Shown: positions 16,976-25,497, counted from the stretch's first letter. The stretch: 64,000 nt of DNA from Gammaproteobacteria bacterium (GCA_021731145.1 JAKFXX010000008.1:1-64000), one strand, 5' to 3'. The notes: a model not told the origin generated them from the letters alone. Made by a program: numbers and translations.

Positions 16976-17719
16976 ATGTATAAATCAGCAAGAGCCTGTT
17001 TCGCGGTATTGTCATTGCCCGCTTTCCTCTTTGCAGGGCAAGCCATGGCAGCCGACGCTCATCATGATGCTCACTCGTCTGCCGCTGCGGGGAACGAAAA
17101 GGAGCAAATCAGGGCGATCGTCAAGAATCTCGTAGTTGACAATCAGAGTTTCGTTAAAGCAAACAAAGCAGCCCACTTTGCCGAGCACATCAAAGGGCAG
17201 AAGCCCCGCGCCACGGTTGTGACCTGTTCCGACTCGCGCGTCCACACCCATGCTCTGGACAAGGACCCCGAAGGCGATTTGTTCATGGTGCGTGATATCG
17301 GCAATCAGATAACGACCGCCGAGGGCTCCGTCGAATACGGCGTGCGTCATTTGCACACGCCATTGCTGCTGGTTATCGGCCATTCCGCTTGCGGTGCAGT
17401 GAAGGCGGCGATGGGTGATTACTCCAGCATAGAGGCGCCCATCAAGCGTGAGCTCGACACCATCAAAGTGCCTGGCAAGAATGCAGGTGACAACAAAGAA
17501 GTAATGACCAGCGTGGAGGCAAACGTCAACAACCAGGTTTCCTTCGCCATGGAGAAATTCGCTGCCGAAGTCAAGGCAGGCAAACTGGCGGTCATGGGTG
17601 GTGTTTACGACTTCCGCAATGATTACAACCTGGGGCATGGAAAGCTGGTGATCACCAATATCAACGGTGACACGGACCCGGCCAAGATCAAGGCTGCAGG
17701 CATCCTGCCCACCAAGTAA
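16976..17719 (+). CDS. exported beta-class carbonic anhydrase
   Basis: A 247-aa zinc enzyme that interconverts CO2 and bicarbonate. A signal peptide (AVLSLPAFLFAGQAMA, cleavage before ADAHH) sends it to the periplasm. The beta-class zinc ligands are seen in VVTCSDSRVHTH and IGHSACGAVKAA, with MVRDIGNQI between them. GGTGGAGG precedes the ATG. Most bacterial beta enzymes are cytosolic, so the export signal matters: it suggests periplasmic CO2 hydration or pH buffering. A histidine-rich stretch (HHDAHSS) follows the cleavage site. No operon partner is obvious. Confidence 0.93.
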   Translation: MYKSARACFAVLSLPAFLFAGQAMAADAHHDAHSSAAAGNEKEQIRAIVKNLVVDNQSFVKANKAAHFAEHIKGQKPRATVVTCSDSRVHTHALDKDPEGDLFMVRDIGNQITTAEGSVEYGVRHLHTPLLLVIGHSACGAVKAAMGDYSSIEAPIKRELDTIKVPGKNAGDNKEVMTSVEANVNNQVSFAMEKFAAEVKAGKLAVMGGVYDFRNDYNLGHGKLVITNINGDTDPAKIKAAGILPTK

Positions 17720-17724
17720 TCCGC

Positions 17725-18013
17725 GTTGGCGCCAGCCAGGGAAAGCGACGCGTAAGCGAGCGATGGCTGGCAACCCCCGGATAGCCGCAGGAGCCGGGAG
17801 TTTTCTCGGAGTCTGGGCGCAAGCCCGGGCGTAGAGAAAACACAAGGCCTACGATCAACGGCGTAGCGGCATTGTGGTAGCCATGGCGCCCCGCGCAGTG
17901 GGGTGTCGTGGCGGACGCAGGCCTGTCCGGGCCGCCGGAGGCATACTTGTCGCCAATTTTTCGCTCCTTTTGGGGGCTGGGATGTCCCAAAAGGTTTTGC
18001 GAAAAATGGCGAC
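17725..18013. repeat. hairpin-rich non-coding stretch
   Basis: No convincing gene lies in the 358 bases after the carbonic anhydrase, but successive inverted repeats do. GCCAGCCA (17731-17738) pairs with TGGCTGGC (17764-17771). GTTTTCTC (17800-17807) pairs with GAGAAAAC (17834-17841) around an inner CTGGGC-GCAA-GCCCGG tetraloop hairpin. A looser arm pair lies at about 17881-17912. A long imperfect palindrome has arms 17949-17974 and 17986-18013. The stems could form a structured RNA or represent packed REP-like repeats. Confidence 0.55.
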
Positions 18014-18036
18014 ACTATCATGTAGTTGCTGTATTA

Positions 18037-18074
18037 CGCCCGACACCGGCTCTACGCTGGTGCCGGGCGTTTTT
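18037..18074 (+). terminator. rho-independent terminator
   Basis: CGCCCGACACC (18037-18047) pairs with GGTGCCGGGCG (18059-18069) with one mismatch and is followed by TTTTT. It reads on the plus strand, ending transcription of the carbonic anhydrase and hairpin region just before the convergent SDR gene. Confidence 0.7.
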
Positions 18075-18077
18075 GAT

Positions 18078-18956
18078 TTACGTCTTATCAGGCAAACAAG
18101 CCGCCAAACCGGATTCCAGGCCGGAATAAAGCAATTCCACCCCCAATTCCTCCCGCATCTTGCGGTTGTCGATGCGCCGCGATTCTTCGATGAACGACAG
18201 CATGCCCGGTGTCAGGCGTTGACGTGCCTCTGCCATGCTCACGGCGGGGGGGCGCGGCAGGCCAAGCAGATCTGCAACACGGTAAAAATAATCGGTCATT
18301 GAAGTCGGGTGTCCGTCACTTACGTTGTAGATGGCGTCAGCCTGCCCTTTCTTTGCCGCAGCGATGCAGGTACGTGCCAGATCGTCGGCATGGATGCGAT
18401 TGCTATAAGGTGACTCCTCGTTGCGCACCACCGGCGCCCCCTGTTTGATACGCTCCACCGGCAGGCGGCCCGGCCCATAAATGCCCGGCACGCGCAGGAT
18501 CACCACGGGCACTCCCGTGGTGCGGTGCCAGTCGTGCAGCGCGTCTTCGGCATCGAGGCGGCGTGCGCCGCGTGCGCTGCGCGGATTCGCTGGCGTCTCT
18601 TCTGTGACCCATGCCCCCTGGCAGTCGCCATAGACGCCAGTGGTGCTGATGTACACGATGCGGGCGGGCCAATTTGATGGTGTTAGCGCAGAGAGCGTGG
18701 CACGCATGCGTGGATCGCCCTGTCCATCTCCGGGTGGCGGGGCAAAATAGAATAGCACCGAGTCTTTAACCGGCAGATCGTGCAGCGAATCAGGTCGATC
18801 CAGGTCACCACTGATCGGGGTGATGTTGACTTCAGTCAGTGATCGCGCACGTTCGATAGAACGAACCAATGCGCCCACCGAGCCGCCCGCTGTCTGCCAC
18901 AGCTTTGCTGCTCGTTGACCGATGTCGCCGCAGCCGATGATAAATGCATGATTCAT
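18078..18956 (-). CDS. NAD-dependent epimerase/dehydratase-like SDR protein
   Basis: A 292-aa extended short-chain dehydrogenase/reductase-like protein. It starts with an atypical Rossmann motif (AFIIGCGDIGQRAAKLW) and has VYISTTGVYGDCQGAWVTE near residue 115 and a VVILRVPGIYGPGR segment. The usual YxxxK is not clear, so it resembles the YeeZ-type atypical SDR subgroup. Substrate unknown. The ATG at 18956 follows GGAGCACCTC; a longer reading to 18992 lacks such a site. It is divergent from the flavin reductase at 19007 with only 50 bases between the starts. Confidence 0.85.
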   Translation of the reverse strand: MNHAFIIGCGDIGQRAAKLWQTAGGSVGALVRSIERARSLTEVNITPISGDLDRPDSLHDLPVKDSVLFYFAPPPGDGQGDPRMRATLSALTPSNWPARIVYISTTGVYGDCQGAWVTEETPANPRSARGARRLDAEDALHDWHRTTGVPVVILRVPGIYGPGRLPVERIKQGAPVVRNEESPYSNRIHADDLARTCIAAAKKGQADAIYNVSDGHPTSMTDYFYRVADLLGLPRPPAVSMAEARQRLTPGMLSFIEESRRIDNRKMREELGVELLYSGLESGLAACLPDKT

Positions 18957-19006
18957 GAGGTGCTCCGGTGTAAAATTAGGCAACAACAGCATACCAAGGT
19001 TAGCCC

Positions 19007-20020
19007 ATGCGCTTCAAAGTTCATATTCATCCCGGAGACCGTGACTTCACCGTTGAAGCAGGTGAGACCCTCATCGACGCCGCTGTGCGCCAGGGCGTGC
19101 CGCTGCCCTATGGTTGCCGCAACGGCCAGTGCGGGGCGTGCAAGGGAAAGATTTTGGAAGGCCGCGTCGATTATGGAGACTTTTCCCCGCATGCCTTGAG
19201 CGAACAGGAAATTAATGCGGGCATGGCGCTGTTCTGCAAAGCAAAACCACTGACTGATATTGCGATTGAGCCACGCAGCGGTCCCGCTATGCAGGATATT
19301 GTGGTGAAGAAGCTGCCGTGCCGGGTGGAAAAGATGGAGCTACTAGCGCCCGAGGTGATGCGCCTGCATCTCAAGTTGCCCAACACCGAGCGTTTGCAGT
19401 ATGCCGCAGGGCAATACATCAATATCATTCTGCGCGATGGGCGCAGGCGCAGCTTCTCGATCGCCAACCCTCCGCATGAACCGGGTTTCATTGAGCTGCA
19501 TATTGGCCGGGTCGAGGGCGGGGAGTTCACCGGGCACGTGTTCAATGGCATGAAGGAAAAAGATATTCTGCGTATCGAGGGGCCGCTGGGTGACTTCACT
19601 CTGCGCAAGGAGTCGGCGCGGCCCATTATCCTCATGGCCGCAGGCACGGGCTTTGCGCCCATCAAAGGCATCGTTGAGGACGCGCTGACGCAGGGCGTGC
19701 ACCGCCCCATCTATCTTTACCGGGGCGCATCCACGAAACAGGATCTTTATCTGGACAGGGTGGTGCGCGGCTGGGTGAGTGAGGTCGAAAATCTCGAATA
19801 CGCGCCGGTGCTGTCTCGGCCCGAGGCGGATGATGGCTGGCGTGGCAGGCGCGGCTATGTGCAGGATGCCGTGGTTGGAGATTTTCCTGACCTGAGCGCT
19901 TTTGAAATCTATGCCAGCGGCTCGCCGACAATGGTCAACGCCGCGCGTGAAACCTGCCTCGCACGTGGCTTGCCGCGCGAACATTTTTATTTCGATGCCT
20001 TTGAGTTTGGCGAGCGTTGA
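19007..20020 (+). CDS. 2Fe-2S ferredoxin-fused FAD/NAD(P)H reductase
   Basis: A 337-aa electron-transfer protein. The N-terminal plant-type ferredoxin domain has the cluster cysteines in YGCRNGQCGACKG and ALFCKA. The FAD-binding domain (about 105-205) has RRRSFSIANPP, and the NAD(P)-binding domain has IILMAAGTGFAPIKGI and a C-terminal FYFDAFEFG. This is the layout of proteins often annotated as CDP-6-deoxy-glucoseen reductase or NAD(P)H-flavin reductase; the sugar pathway itself is not present, so the generic name is safer. A decayed fragment similar to its C-terminal region occurs at 25612-25701. Confidence 0.88.
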   Translation: MRFKVHIHPGDRDFTVEAGETLIDAAVRQGVPLPYGCRNGQCGACKGKILEGRVDYGDFSPHALSEQEINAGMALFCKAKPLTDIAIEPRSGPAMQDIVVKKLPCRVEKMELLAPEVMRLHLKLPNTERLQYAAGQYINIILRDGRRRSFSIANPPHEPGFIELHIGRVEGGEFTGHVFNGMKEKDILRIEGPLGDFTLRKESARPIILMAAGTGFAPIKGIVEDALTQGVHRPIYLYRGASTKQDLYLDRVVRGWVSEVENLEYAPVLSRPEADDGWRGRRGYVQDAVVGDFPDLSAFEIYASGSPTMVNAARETCLARGLPREHFYFDAFEFGER

Positions 20021-20103
20021 CAGGCTTAACCCGTCATTTCTAAATCAATAGTGGAATCGTAGGGTGTGTAGGATGCACCCTGCATATAGCTGGGCATACG
20101 TTA

Positions 20104-20267
20104 GAACCTGTTCACGATCTCGCTGAAGGGCGCATTGCGGCGTTCACCCCTCAAGGGGGTACCGAGGAAAATCGAACTCAAAATGCTCACATACTTCATG
20201 TATGCTCCGCTTTTTCGTTCGATTTTGCCTTGCACTGCATCCCTTGATCAAGATCGTGAACAGGTTC
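20104..20267. mobile_element. MITE-like element, copy 1
   Basis: The 164-bp unit is bounded by 17-bp perfect terminal inverted repeats (GAACCTGTTCACGATCT and its complement) and flanked by TTA at 20101-20103 and 20268-20270. There is no ORF. The interior carries an ATACTTCATGTAT palindrome. Compared with copy 2 it contains an extra segment of roughly 20 bases after GGCGTT. Short terminal repeats with a TNA-type target duplication are compatible with trans-mobilisation by an IS5-family-like transposase (inference). Confidence 0.8.
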
Positions 20268-20329
20268 TTAGACATAAGGTGGCTAGGCGCGCTAGAATTG
20301 CCTCGTGAAATCTAAATAGGAATGCGATC

Positions 20330-20554
20330 ATGAACACGCAACTCTTACAGCAAGCAAGTGTGCTCGATATTGACGAACAAATCGAGCTGGTTGAGGCCAT
20401 CTGGGACGGCATCGTGAGGAGCGGTGCCGTGCCCTCGTTGACAGAGGCGCAGAAAACGGAACTTGACCGCCGCCTCGCAGAGCATCTAGCAAATCCTAAC
20501 GATGTGATTCCCTGGAGTGAAGTAAAAGCTGCCGCTCTTGCCAAAATCAGGTAA
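20330..20554 (+). CDS. addiction-module antitoxin
   Basis: A 74-aa acidic protein (LDIDEQIELVEAIWDGIVRS, TEAQKTELDRRLAEHLANP, DVIPWSEVKA) typical of the small antitoxins paired with ParE/RelE toxins. An AGGA site precedes the ATG. The stop codon TAA overlaps the ATG of the toxin gene by one base, so the pair is translationally coupled. Such antitoxins usually repress their own promoter. The module lies between two copies of the same MITE-like element, suggesting acquisition or mobility. Confidence 0.85.
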   Translation: MNTQLLQQASVLDIDEQIELVEAIWDGIVRSGAVPSLTEAQKTELDRRLAEHLANPNDVIPWSEVKAAALAKIR

Positions 20555-20850
20555 TGAGCCTCCCCATCACTTTTCACCGTGCCGCCAGTGCGGAGTTTAT
20601 CGAAGCAAGTGCATGGTATGAAAGCAAGCGACTTGGCCTTGCTCTTGAGTTCATGGCTGAAATTGACCGTTGCGTATCGCTTGCATCCGAACACCCTCTT
20701 CAGTATGCCATTGTTCGCGAGGACATTCGGCGCGTCGTGGCCAATCATTTTCCATACAGCGTTTATTTTCGTGTGGAGAAGCATCGCATTGTTGTCTTGG
20801 CGGTATTTCATGGCAGTAGAAATCCCGCTATTTGGCGGGAAAGAACCTGA
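20554..20850 (+). CDS. ParE/RelE-family toxin
   Basis: A 98-aa protein with the ParE-like fold pattern: ITFHRAASAEFIEASAWYES, LALEFMAEIDRCV, YAIVREDIRRVVANHFPYSV and a terminal IVVLAVFHGSRNP. Toxins of this group act on DNA gyrase or on ribosome-bound mRNA; which applies here cannot be told. The gene is complete and immediately follows its antitoxin. Confidence 0.87.
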   Translation: MSLPITFHRAASAEFIEASAWYESKRLGLALEFMAEIDRCVSLASEHPLQYAIVREDIRRVVANHFPYSVYFRVEKHRIVVLAVFHGSRNPAIWRERT

Positions 20851-20951
20851 CACGTCATTCAGGGGCGCGCCTTGGCGAGGCATTTTTAAATGATGAGTAT
20901 CACCAGTGCAGGGATGTTATTCTGGCCTCGTCGTTAATTCCAATGTTATAA

Positions 20952-21092
20952 GAACCTGTTCACGATCTCGCTGAAGGGCGCATTGCGGCGTTAAAATCGA
21001 ACTCAAAATGCTCACATACTTTGTGTATGCTCCGCTTTTTCGTTCGATTTTGCCTTGCACTGCATCCCTTGATCAAGATCGTGAACAGGTTC
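20952..21092. mobile_element. MITE-like element, copy 2
   Basis: This is a 141-bp copy in the same orientation as copy 1 with identical 17-bp terminal inverted repeats, flanked by TAA at 20949-20951 and 21093-21095. The body is nearly identical to copy 1 apart from the missing internal segment. It lies between the toxin gene and the subtilase start. Confidence 0.8.
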
Positions 21093-21179
21093 TAAGTCCG
21101 ACAAGCTGTTAGCTAAAGAACATCCTCTCCTCAACCGATAACAGAAGCATGTCTCCCTTGGATATGCGCTTCTGTTGTC

Positions 21180-23231
21180 ATGACCGGCAAAACCTCCACT
21201 CATCCTGAATACAGGCAAGCGCGCCTTGGTGTTCGTTTCGCGGCAATCACCACGCTATTTGTGCTGCTAGGCGCCTGCCTGTCTCACGACAGCATTGAAA
21301 GCATGTCATTGAAACGGGGATATGCAGGTTCTCCACCGAATGCGGTAACATGGACTCAAGGCCGCGAACCGGAGAAGATTCCCAGCAATGTGGTAGCGGC
21401 AACCGCCTCCAAGGTGGATCGCCTCTGGACCGCACCATATAGCCTCTCAGGCAGTGGTGTGGTGATCGGTGCCTGGGATGAGGGGGCGGCGCAGGCATCC
21501 CATCCCGATTTGACGGGCCGTGTCACCGTGGCCGAAGGAAGCACCGTCTCTGGCCATGCCACCCACGTCGCCGGTACGCTGATCGGCTCAGGTCTTGCCT
21601 CCCCCATGGCTCGGGGTATGGCGCCAGGCGCCTCCCTGTTGTCCTATGACTATTACGGAGACACGCTTGGGCAGCAGGTCGAGGCGCAAGCATCGAAGGG
21701 GATGGCGCTGAGCAATCACTCGTGGAATTATGCTGCCGGCTGGCAATACAACCGCTATGGTGGTAGCAAATGGGTGTGGTACGGCGGAGCGAACAACACC
21801 AGGGAGCCGGACTTCGGCGCCTATGGCCATGTTACGCGTCTGTGGGATCAGCTTGTCGCCGATCATGCCCTGATAGTCGTCAAATCAGCGGGTAACGACC
21901 GCAGCGACACCGGCGCGGGTAACGCGCCTCATTACCACATCGGCGACTCATCCACCCTGCATACCGATGAACACGCGCCGGATGGTGACTATGACAGCAT
22001 CGGGCTGGTGGGCGTCGCCAAGAATATCATCACCGTCGGCGCCGTGGATCAGGCCGGCGGCATGACCGCCTTCAGCGCTTGGGGCCCCACCAATGATGGC
22101 CGCATCAAGCCCGATATCGTCGCCGATGGCGTGGGCCTGTACTCCACGTATCTGAACAACGGCTACACCCGTTTGAGCGGCACGTCGATGGCCACGCCCA
22201 CCGTGAGCGGGGCCGTGGCGCTGATCATCGAGCGCTATCGCGCCAAAGCCAATGGTCAGGCGCCATCCCCGCACATGATCAAGGCTCTGCTCGCCCACAC
22301 CGCCCAGGACTTGGGCAATAAGGGACCTGACTATGCCTACGGGTGGGGGATGCTGGATGCCCAGGCCGCTACAGGCATCGTCAGCGCCGGTGTTGGCGAC
22401 GGGCGGCGCATGGATACCGGCAGCGTGACGGACGGCACCGAACAGGTGCTCCCCCTCGCGGTGCCGGAAGCGACGCCCAGGCTGAAGGTCACTATCGCAT
22501 GGACCGATCTTCCCGGCACGCCGGACGCCGCCAAGGCGCTGGTCAATGATCTCGATCTTGAACTCATCGCACCCAACGGCGTGACCTACTATCCCTATAG
22601 CCTCGCAGGCCTTGCAAACCCTGCCGCCCCGGCCATCGCCAGCGGCCCCAACCGCGTGGATAACATAGAGCAGGTCGAGGTCGACACCCCGCTGGCCGGC
22701 GCCTGGCAAGTGAAGGTCAAAGGCGTTACGGTGCGGGGCGGCCAGACTTATGCACTGGTGAGCAGCCTGCCCATCACCGGCAGCGCTTCCCTGGCCCAGG
22801 TCTCGATAAACATCAACCAAGGGGCTACCGAGGTATCTTCAAGAAATGTCACCGTATCCCTGAACGGCAGTAGTGATGTGGGCGTCAGCGGCTATTACAT
22901 CACCGAGCATCCTACCCCGCCTTCCGACGCCGATTTCACCCCAACACCTATTGCCACCAGCTATCAGGCGAGCCTTCCCTATACCTTGAGCGCAGGAGGC
23001 GGCAACAAGACTGTCTACGCCTGGTTGCGGGATGCCACCGGCAACATCAGTCCGGCGGCTTCCGATACGGTTAATTTGTCCGCCACGGAGACCCCTGGAG
23101 GAGGCGGCGCGTTTGATATGGCGGCATTGCTTTGCCTGGGGATGGCGTGGCTCAACCGTGCGCGCAAAAGAAAACCGGGCATGGCGGCCCGGTTTTCTCC
23201 TCCTGCAACAGATTCAAAAGATCAGAAGTGA
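21180..23231 (+). CDS. subtilisin-family (S8) serine protease, lipoprotein with GlyGly-CTERM-like tail
   Basis: A 683-aa exported protease. The N-terminus has a hydrophobic run ending in a lipobox (VLLGAC). The catalytic triad is seen in VVIGAWDEGA (Asp), VSGHATHVAGT (His) and LSGTSMATPTVSG (Ser). A P-like beta domain follows (TIAWTDLPGT, NDLDLELIAPNGVTY), as in Kp43-type subtilases, then a fibronectin-like segment. The end has GGGG, a hydrophobic helix (MAALLCLGMAWL) and RARKRK, the plan of a GlyGly-CTERM surface-sorting signal. Eighteen more residues follow and run through a transcription terminator at 23170-23197, suggesting loss of an earlier stop. The 3' end overlaps the convergent gene by ten bases. 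Confidence 0.88.
   Translation: MTGKTSTHPEYRQARLGVRFAAITTLFVLLGACLSHDSIESMSLKRGYAGSPPNAVTWTQGREPEKIPSNVVAATASKVDRLWTAPYSLSGSGVVIGAWDEGAAQASHPDLTGRVTVAEGSTVSGHATHVAGTLIGSGLASPMARGMAPGASLLSYDYYGDTLGQQVEAQASKGMALSNHSWNYAAGWQYNRYGGSKWVWYGGANNTREPDFGAYGHVTRLWDQLVADHALIVVKSAGNDRSDTGAGNAPHYHIGDSSTLHTDEHAPDGDYDSIGLVGVAKNIITVGAVDQAGGMTAFSAWGPTNDGRIKPDIVADGVGLYSTYLNNGYTRLSGTSMATPTVSGAVALIIERYRAKANGQAPSPHMIKALLAHTAQDLGNKGPDYAYGWGMLDAQAATGIVSAGVGDGRRMDTGSVTDGTEQVLPLAVPEATPRLKVTIAWTDLPGTPDAAKALVNDLDLELIAPNGVTYYPYSLAGLANPAAPAIASGPNRVDNIEQVEVDTPLAGAWQVKVKGVTVRGGQTYALVSSLPITGSASLAQVSININQGATEVSSRNVTVSLNGSSDVGVSGYYITEHPTPPSDADFTPTPIATSYQASLPYTLSAGGGNKTVYAWLRDATGNISPAASDTVNLSATETPGGGGAFDMAALLCLGMAWLNRARKRKPGMAARFSPPATDSKDQK
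23170..23197. terminator. bidirectional terminator inside convergent 3' ends
   Basis: GAAAACCGGGC (23170-23180) and GCCCGGTTTTC (23187-23197) form an 11-bp perfect stem with a six-base loop. A and T runs on both sides suit termination in both directions. It lies within the last codons of the subtilase ORF and just beyond the stop of the minus-strand barrel gene. Confidence 0.8.
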
Positions 23232-25240
23232 TAGGCTGCGCCGAGCGAGAAGAAATTGGCCCAATCGCTGCTCACCTGATAGCGCTCATACTCGGCACGC
23301 AACTCCCACTTGGGATGAGGCATGAACCGCGCACCCACGCCAAACATGCCATTGGTACCGTTCGCGCCGCGTGAGGTACTCAACCCGCTCGACACCTCCT
23401 TGATATCGACATCTGCCTTCCAGGTAAACAGCCCCGCCTTGGCAAACAAGGACACCGTCGGTTTTACCGGCCATATGCCGACGCCCGCCAGTGTCCAGCC
23501 CTTGGCCAGGTAGCCGTGTACGTCTGACGCATCTTTCAGCAGGGTGGGGATATTGGCCGGATCTATCGTCCCCTTGACCGTGGAGGTGATATCCCCCAGA
23601 TCCACATAGCTGGCCTCGGCGGCCAGGAACGGGTTGAACTGATAGCCGCCAAACAGCTTCCAGCCAGTGTCGGTGTTGTCCACGTTAACCGAGTCCAGGC
23701 TGTAGCCCTTGGCGGTCAATGCCCCCTGGAGGTCGGATGAGCTGAACTTGCCCTTCGTCCATCCGCCACTGGCGCCCGCGTACCAGCCGGGAACAGCCGC
23801 CAGCGCAGGCGGGGTTGCGATGACAGCAGCCACCATCACCAGACAGCTCAGCAGGCCAGCTACCACAGCCCTGCGCCTCCGGCTGATCAAGGCAAGCGCC
23901 GCGCAGCCTAACCCCAGCGCCAGGTCCAGCAGACCCATGCTGCCCCCGCCGCCCTTGCCCTCAAGGGTGAAGGGTTGTGTAACAGCGGTGGGGATAGCCT
24001 CTTTCCACTCTTTGGTTACCACCTGCGAGCAGATTTGCTGACTTCCACCGTTGACGTAACAGGCCTTTATCTGGTCAGCGCCCACAGCACCATTACTCTT
24101 GTAAGTGAAGCTGACGTTACCCGCTGCATCTGATTTGCAGTCAACCGGGCTACAGGTTCCAGTGGTCCCCGCATTTACTCCTCCCGCAAGAACCTCGAAT
24201 GACACCAAAACGCCAACAGTCGGCTTGCCCAGCAGATCGGTGAGGTTTGCTGTAACGGTATGGTTCCCCCCGGCTGGATTGGTTGCGGCCACTGGCGCTA
24301 ATGTTATGCCTGCCACCGTGACTCCGCAGGGCAGATTGGACGGGTTAAACGGCTGCTGCAGCTCCTGCACCCACATCTTCCTCAGGTTCTTTGAGCCATC
24401 GTTCGTAGCAGTAGGGCGCAGATAGTCAACATCCAGTCCGTTATAGATGATCAGCCCTGCATCTGTCCCGGCGGGATATTTGGCATAGGTATGCACTGGA
24501 CCTGTGACCTGGTTAGCGTTGGTGCCCGACATATCTACGCACCAGTTGGGATCAAATGTGGTCATTACATTCATATCCCCCACTGCATCCGTGCTCCCTC
24601 CCAGGAAAGTTGCGTCGATGTAATGTACATTTGCCGGGTCCTTGGACGAAAGTATGTTTTCCTCAAGGATATTTAGGGTTCCATTCGCGCCCATGGCGCC
24701 CGGATTGGCGGTGGTGAAGGGGAACGGCAGCCAGCTATAGTCTTGGGTAGAGCACTCGCTGTCGTAGATGATCAGCTTCTTGCCGCCCTTGACGAAATTC
24801 ACCAGATCCGTTTTCTGGTTTGCATTGAGCGTGTCTATATCACAATCAAAGTCATTGCTGGCTACATTCAACACAGCCGTGTCGTAATTCCCTAGAGTGG
24901 CCGCACTCACATCCGCTGAGACCATCCCAGTGAAGGTGAAATCCCCGAGCTCGCCCGCTAGGCCGGTAACAGGTAAACATCCGCCGTTGATAACCTTGTT
25001 GGCGTCCGTACTGGAACAGGTATCCGAGACCGTTTCCCCACCGATGATCACCACATTCTTTGACATGCCGGTGTGGGGATCGGCCTGTACCATTTGAACT
25101 GGTAAAACCCCACACATGACAATCATAAAAAGTATGATTAGTTCTGCTATTTTCCTTCCTGCCGCCGTCGGCCCCGCACCATGTAGCGCCGCCCTGAAGG
25201 CGGCCGTCCTCACCAATGCCTTTTGTTTAATGGCGTTCAT
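23222..25240 (-). CDS. chimeric surface protein: Big_1-like domain, GlyGly-CTERM-like helix, then outer-membrane barrel
   Basis: A 672-aa ORF with two exported proteins in line. Residues 1-53 form a signal region (IILFMIVMCGVLPVQMVQA). Residues 55-300 are a secreted domain rich in paired cysteines, with IGGETVSDTC and GGKKLIIYDSEC. An invasin Big_1-like domain follows (about 308-405: GNHTVTANLTDLLGKPTVGV). GGGGSMGLLDLALGLGCAAL with RRRR then makes a GlyGly-CTERM-like tail at about 433-457. Immediately after lies a second signal-like stretch ending ATPPALAA and an eight-strand OmpA-like barrel (GWYAGASGGW to SLGAAYHF, terminal Phe). AAAAGGAAA precedes the ATG. An internal GTG start could translate the barrel separately. 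Confidence 0.8.
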   Translation of the reverse strand: MNAIKQKALVRTAAFRAALHGAGPTAAGRKIAELIILFMIVMCGVLPVQMVQADPHTGMSKNVVIIGGETVSDTCSSTDANKVINGGCLPVTGLAGELGDFTFTGMVSADVSAATLGNYDTAVLNVASNDFDCDIDTLNANQKTDLVNFVKGGKKLIIYDSECSTQDYSWLPFPFTTANPGAMGANGTLNILEENILSSKDPANVHYIDATFLGGSTDAVGDMNVMTTFDPNWCVDMSGTNANQVTGPVHTYAKYPAGTDAGLIIYNGLDVDYLRPTATNDGSKNLRKMWVQELQQPFNPSNLPCGVTVAGITLAPVAATNPAGGNHTVTANLTDLLGKPTVGVLVSFEVLAGGVNAGTTGTCSPVDCKSDAAGNVSFTYKSNGAVGADQIKACYVNGGSQQICSQVVTKEWKEAIPTAVTQPFTLEGKGGGGSMGLLDLALGLGCAALALISRRRRAVVAGLLSCLVMVAAVIATPPALAAVPGWYAGASGGWTKGKFSSSDLQGALTAKGYSLDSVNVDNTDTGWKLFGGYQFNPFLAAEASYVDLGDITSTVKGTIDPANIPTLLKDASDVHGYLAKGWTLAGVGIWPVKPTVSLFAKAGLFTWKADVDIKEVSSGLSTSRGANGTNGMFGVGARFMPHPKWELRAEYERYQVSSDWANFFSLGAAYHF
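23864..23880 (-). promoter_or_regulatory. internal GGAGG plus GTG start for the barrel domain
   Basis: On the minus strand GGAGG (23876-23880) lies nine bases before an in-frame GTG (23864-23866). Initiation here would give a 214-aa barrel protein with its own signal peptide, so 23222-23866 may be a separate cistron fused in frame to the upstream gene. Confidence 0.45.
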
Positions 25241-25497
25241 ATACCGTTTCCTTTTATCGCTCTTTACTTTATGAATATGTTTGGCGAATTTCCGGGATAA
25301 GGGATGGCCTCACGCCCGGAACTAAAGCCCCCGCACCTTAAGTTGTCGACCATCTGTTTTATCCCACCCCCTTTTTTACAACCGCTACTTGACGAAAAAT
25401 TGCGGAAACAGAAATGCTGTCCTCTTCATGTTATTGAAAGTTATTTGAACAGCAAATTCAGTTTCGATCAGTAGATCAGATTTATATCAAGTCGTAT

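Noticed and set aside
17874-18302. Open frames on both strands in the hairpin-rich region
   Set aside because: They lack start signals and protein-like composition and appear to exist because the G+C-rich palindromes avoid stops.
19007-20020. Assignment as a CDP-6-deoxy-glucoseen reductase in sugar biosynthesis
   Set aside because: No other deoxysugar genes are present in the window, and the domain layout is shared with many flavin and oxygenase reductases.
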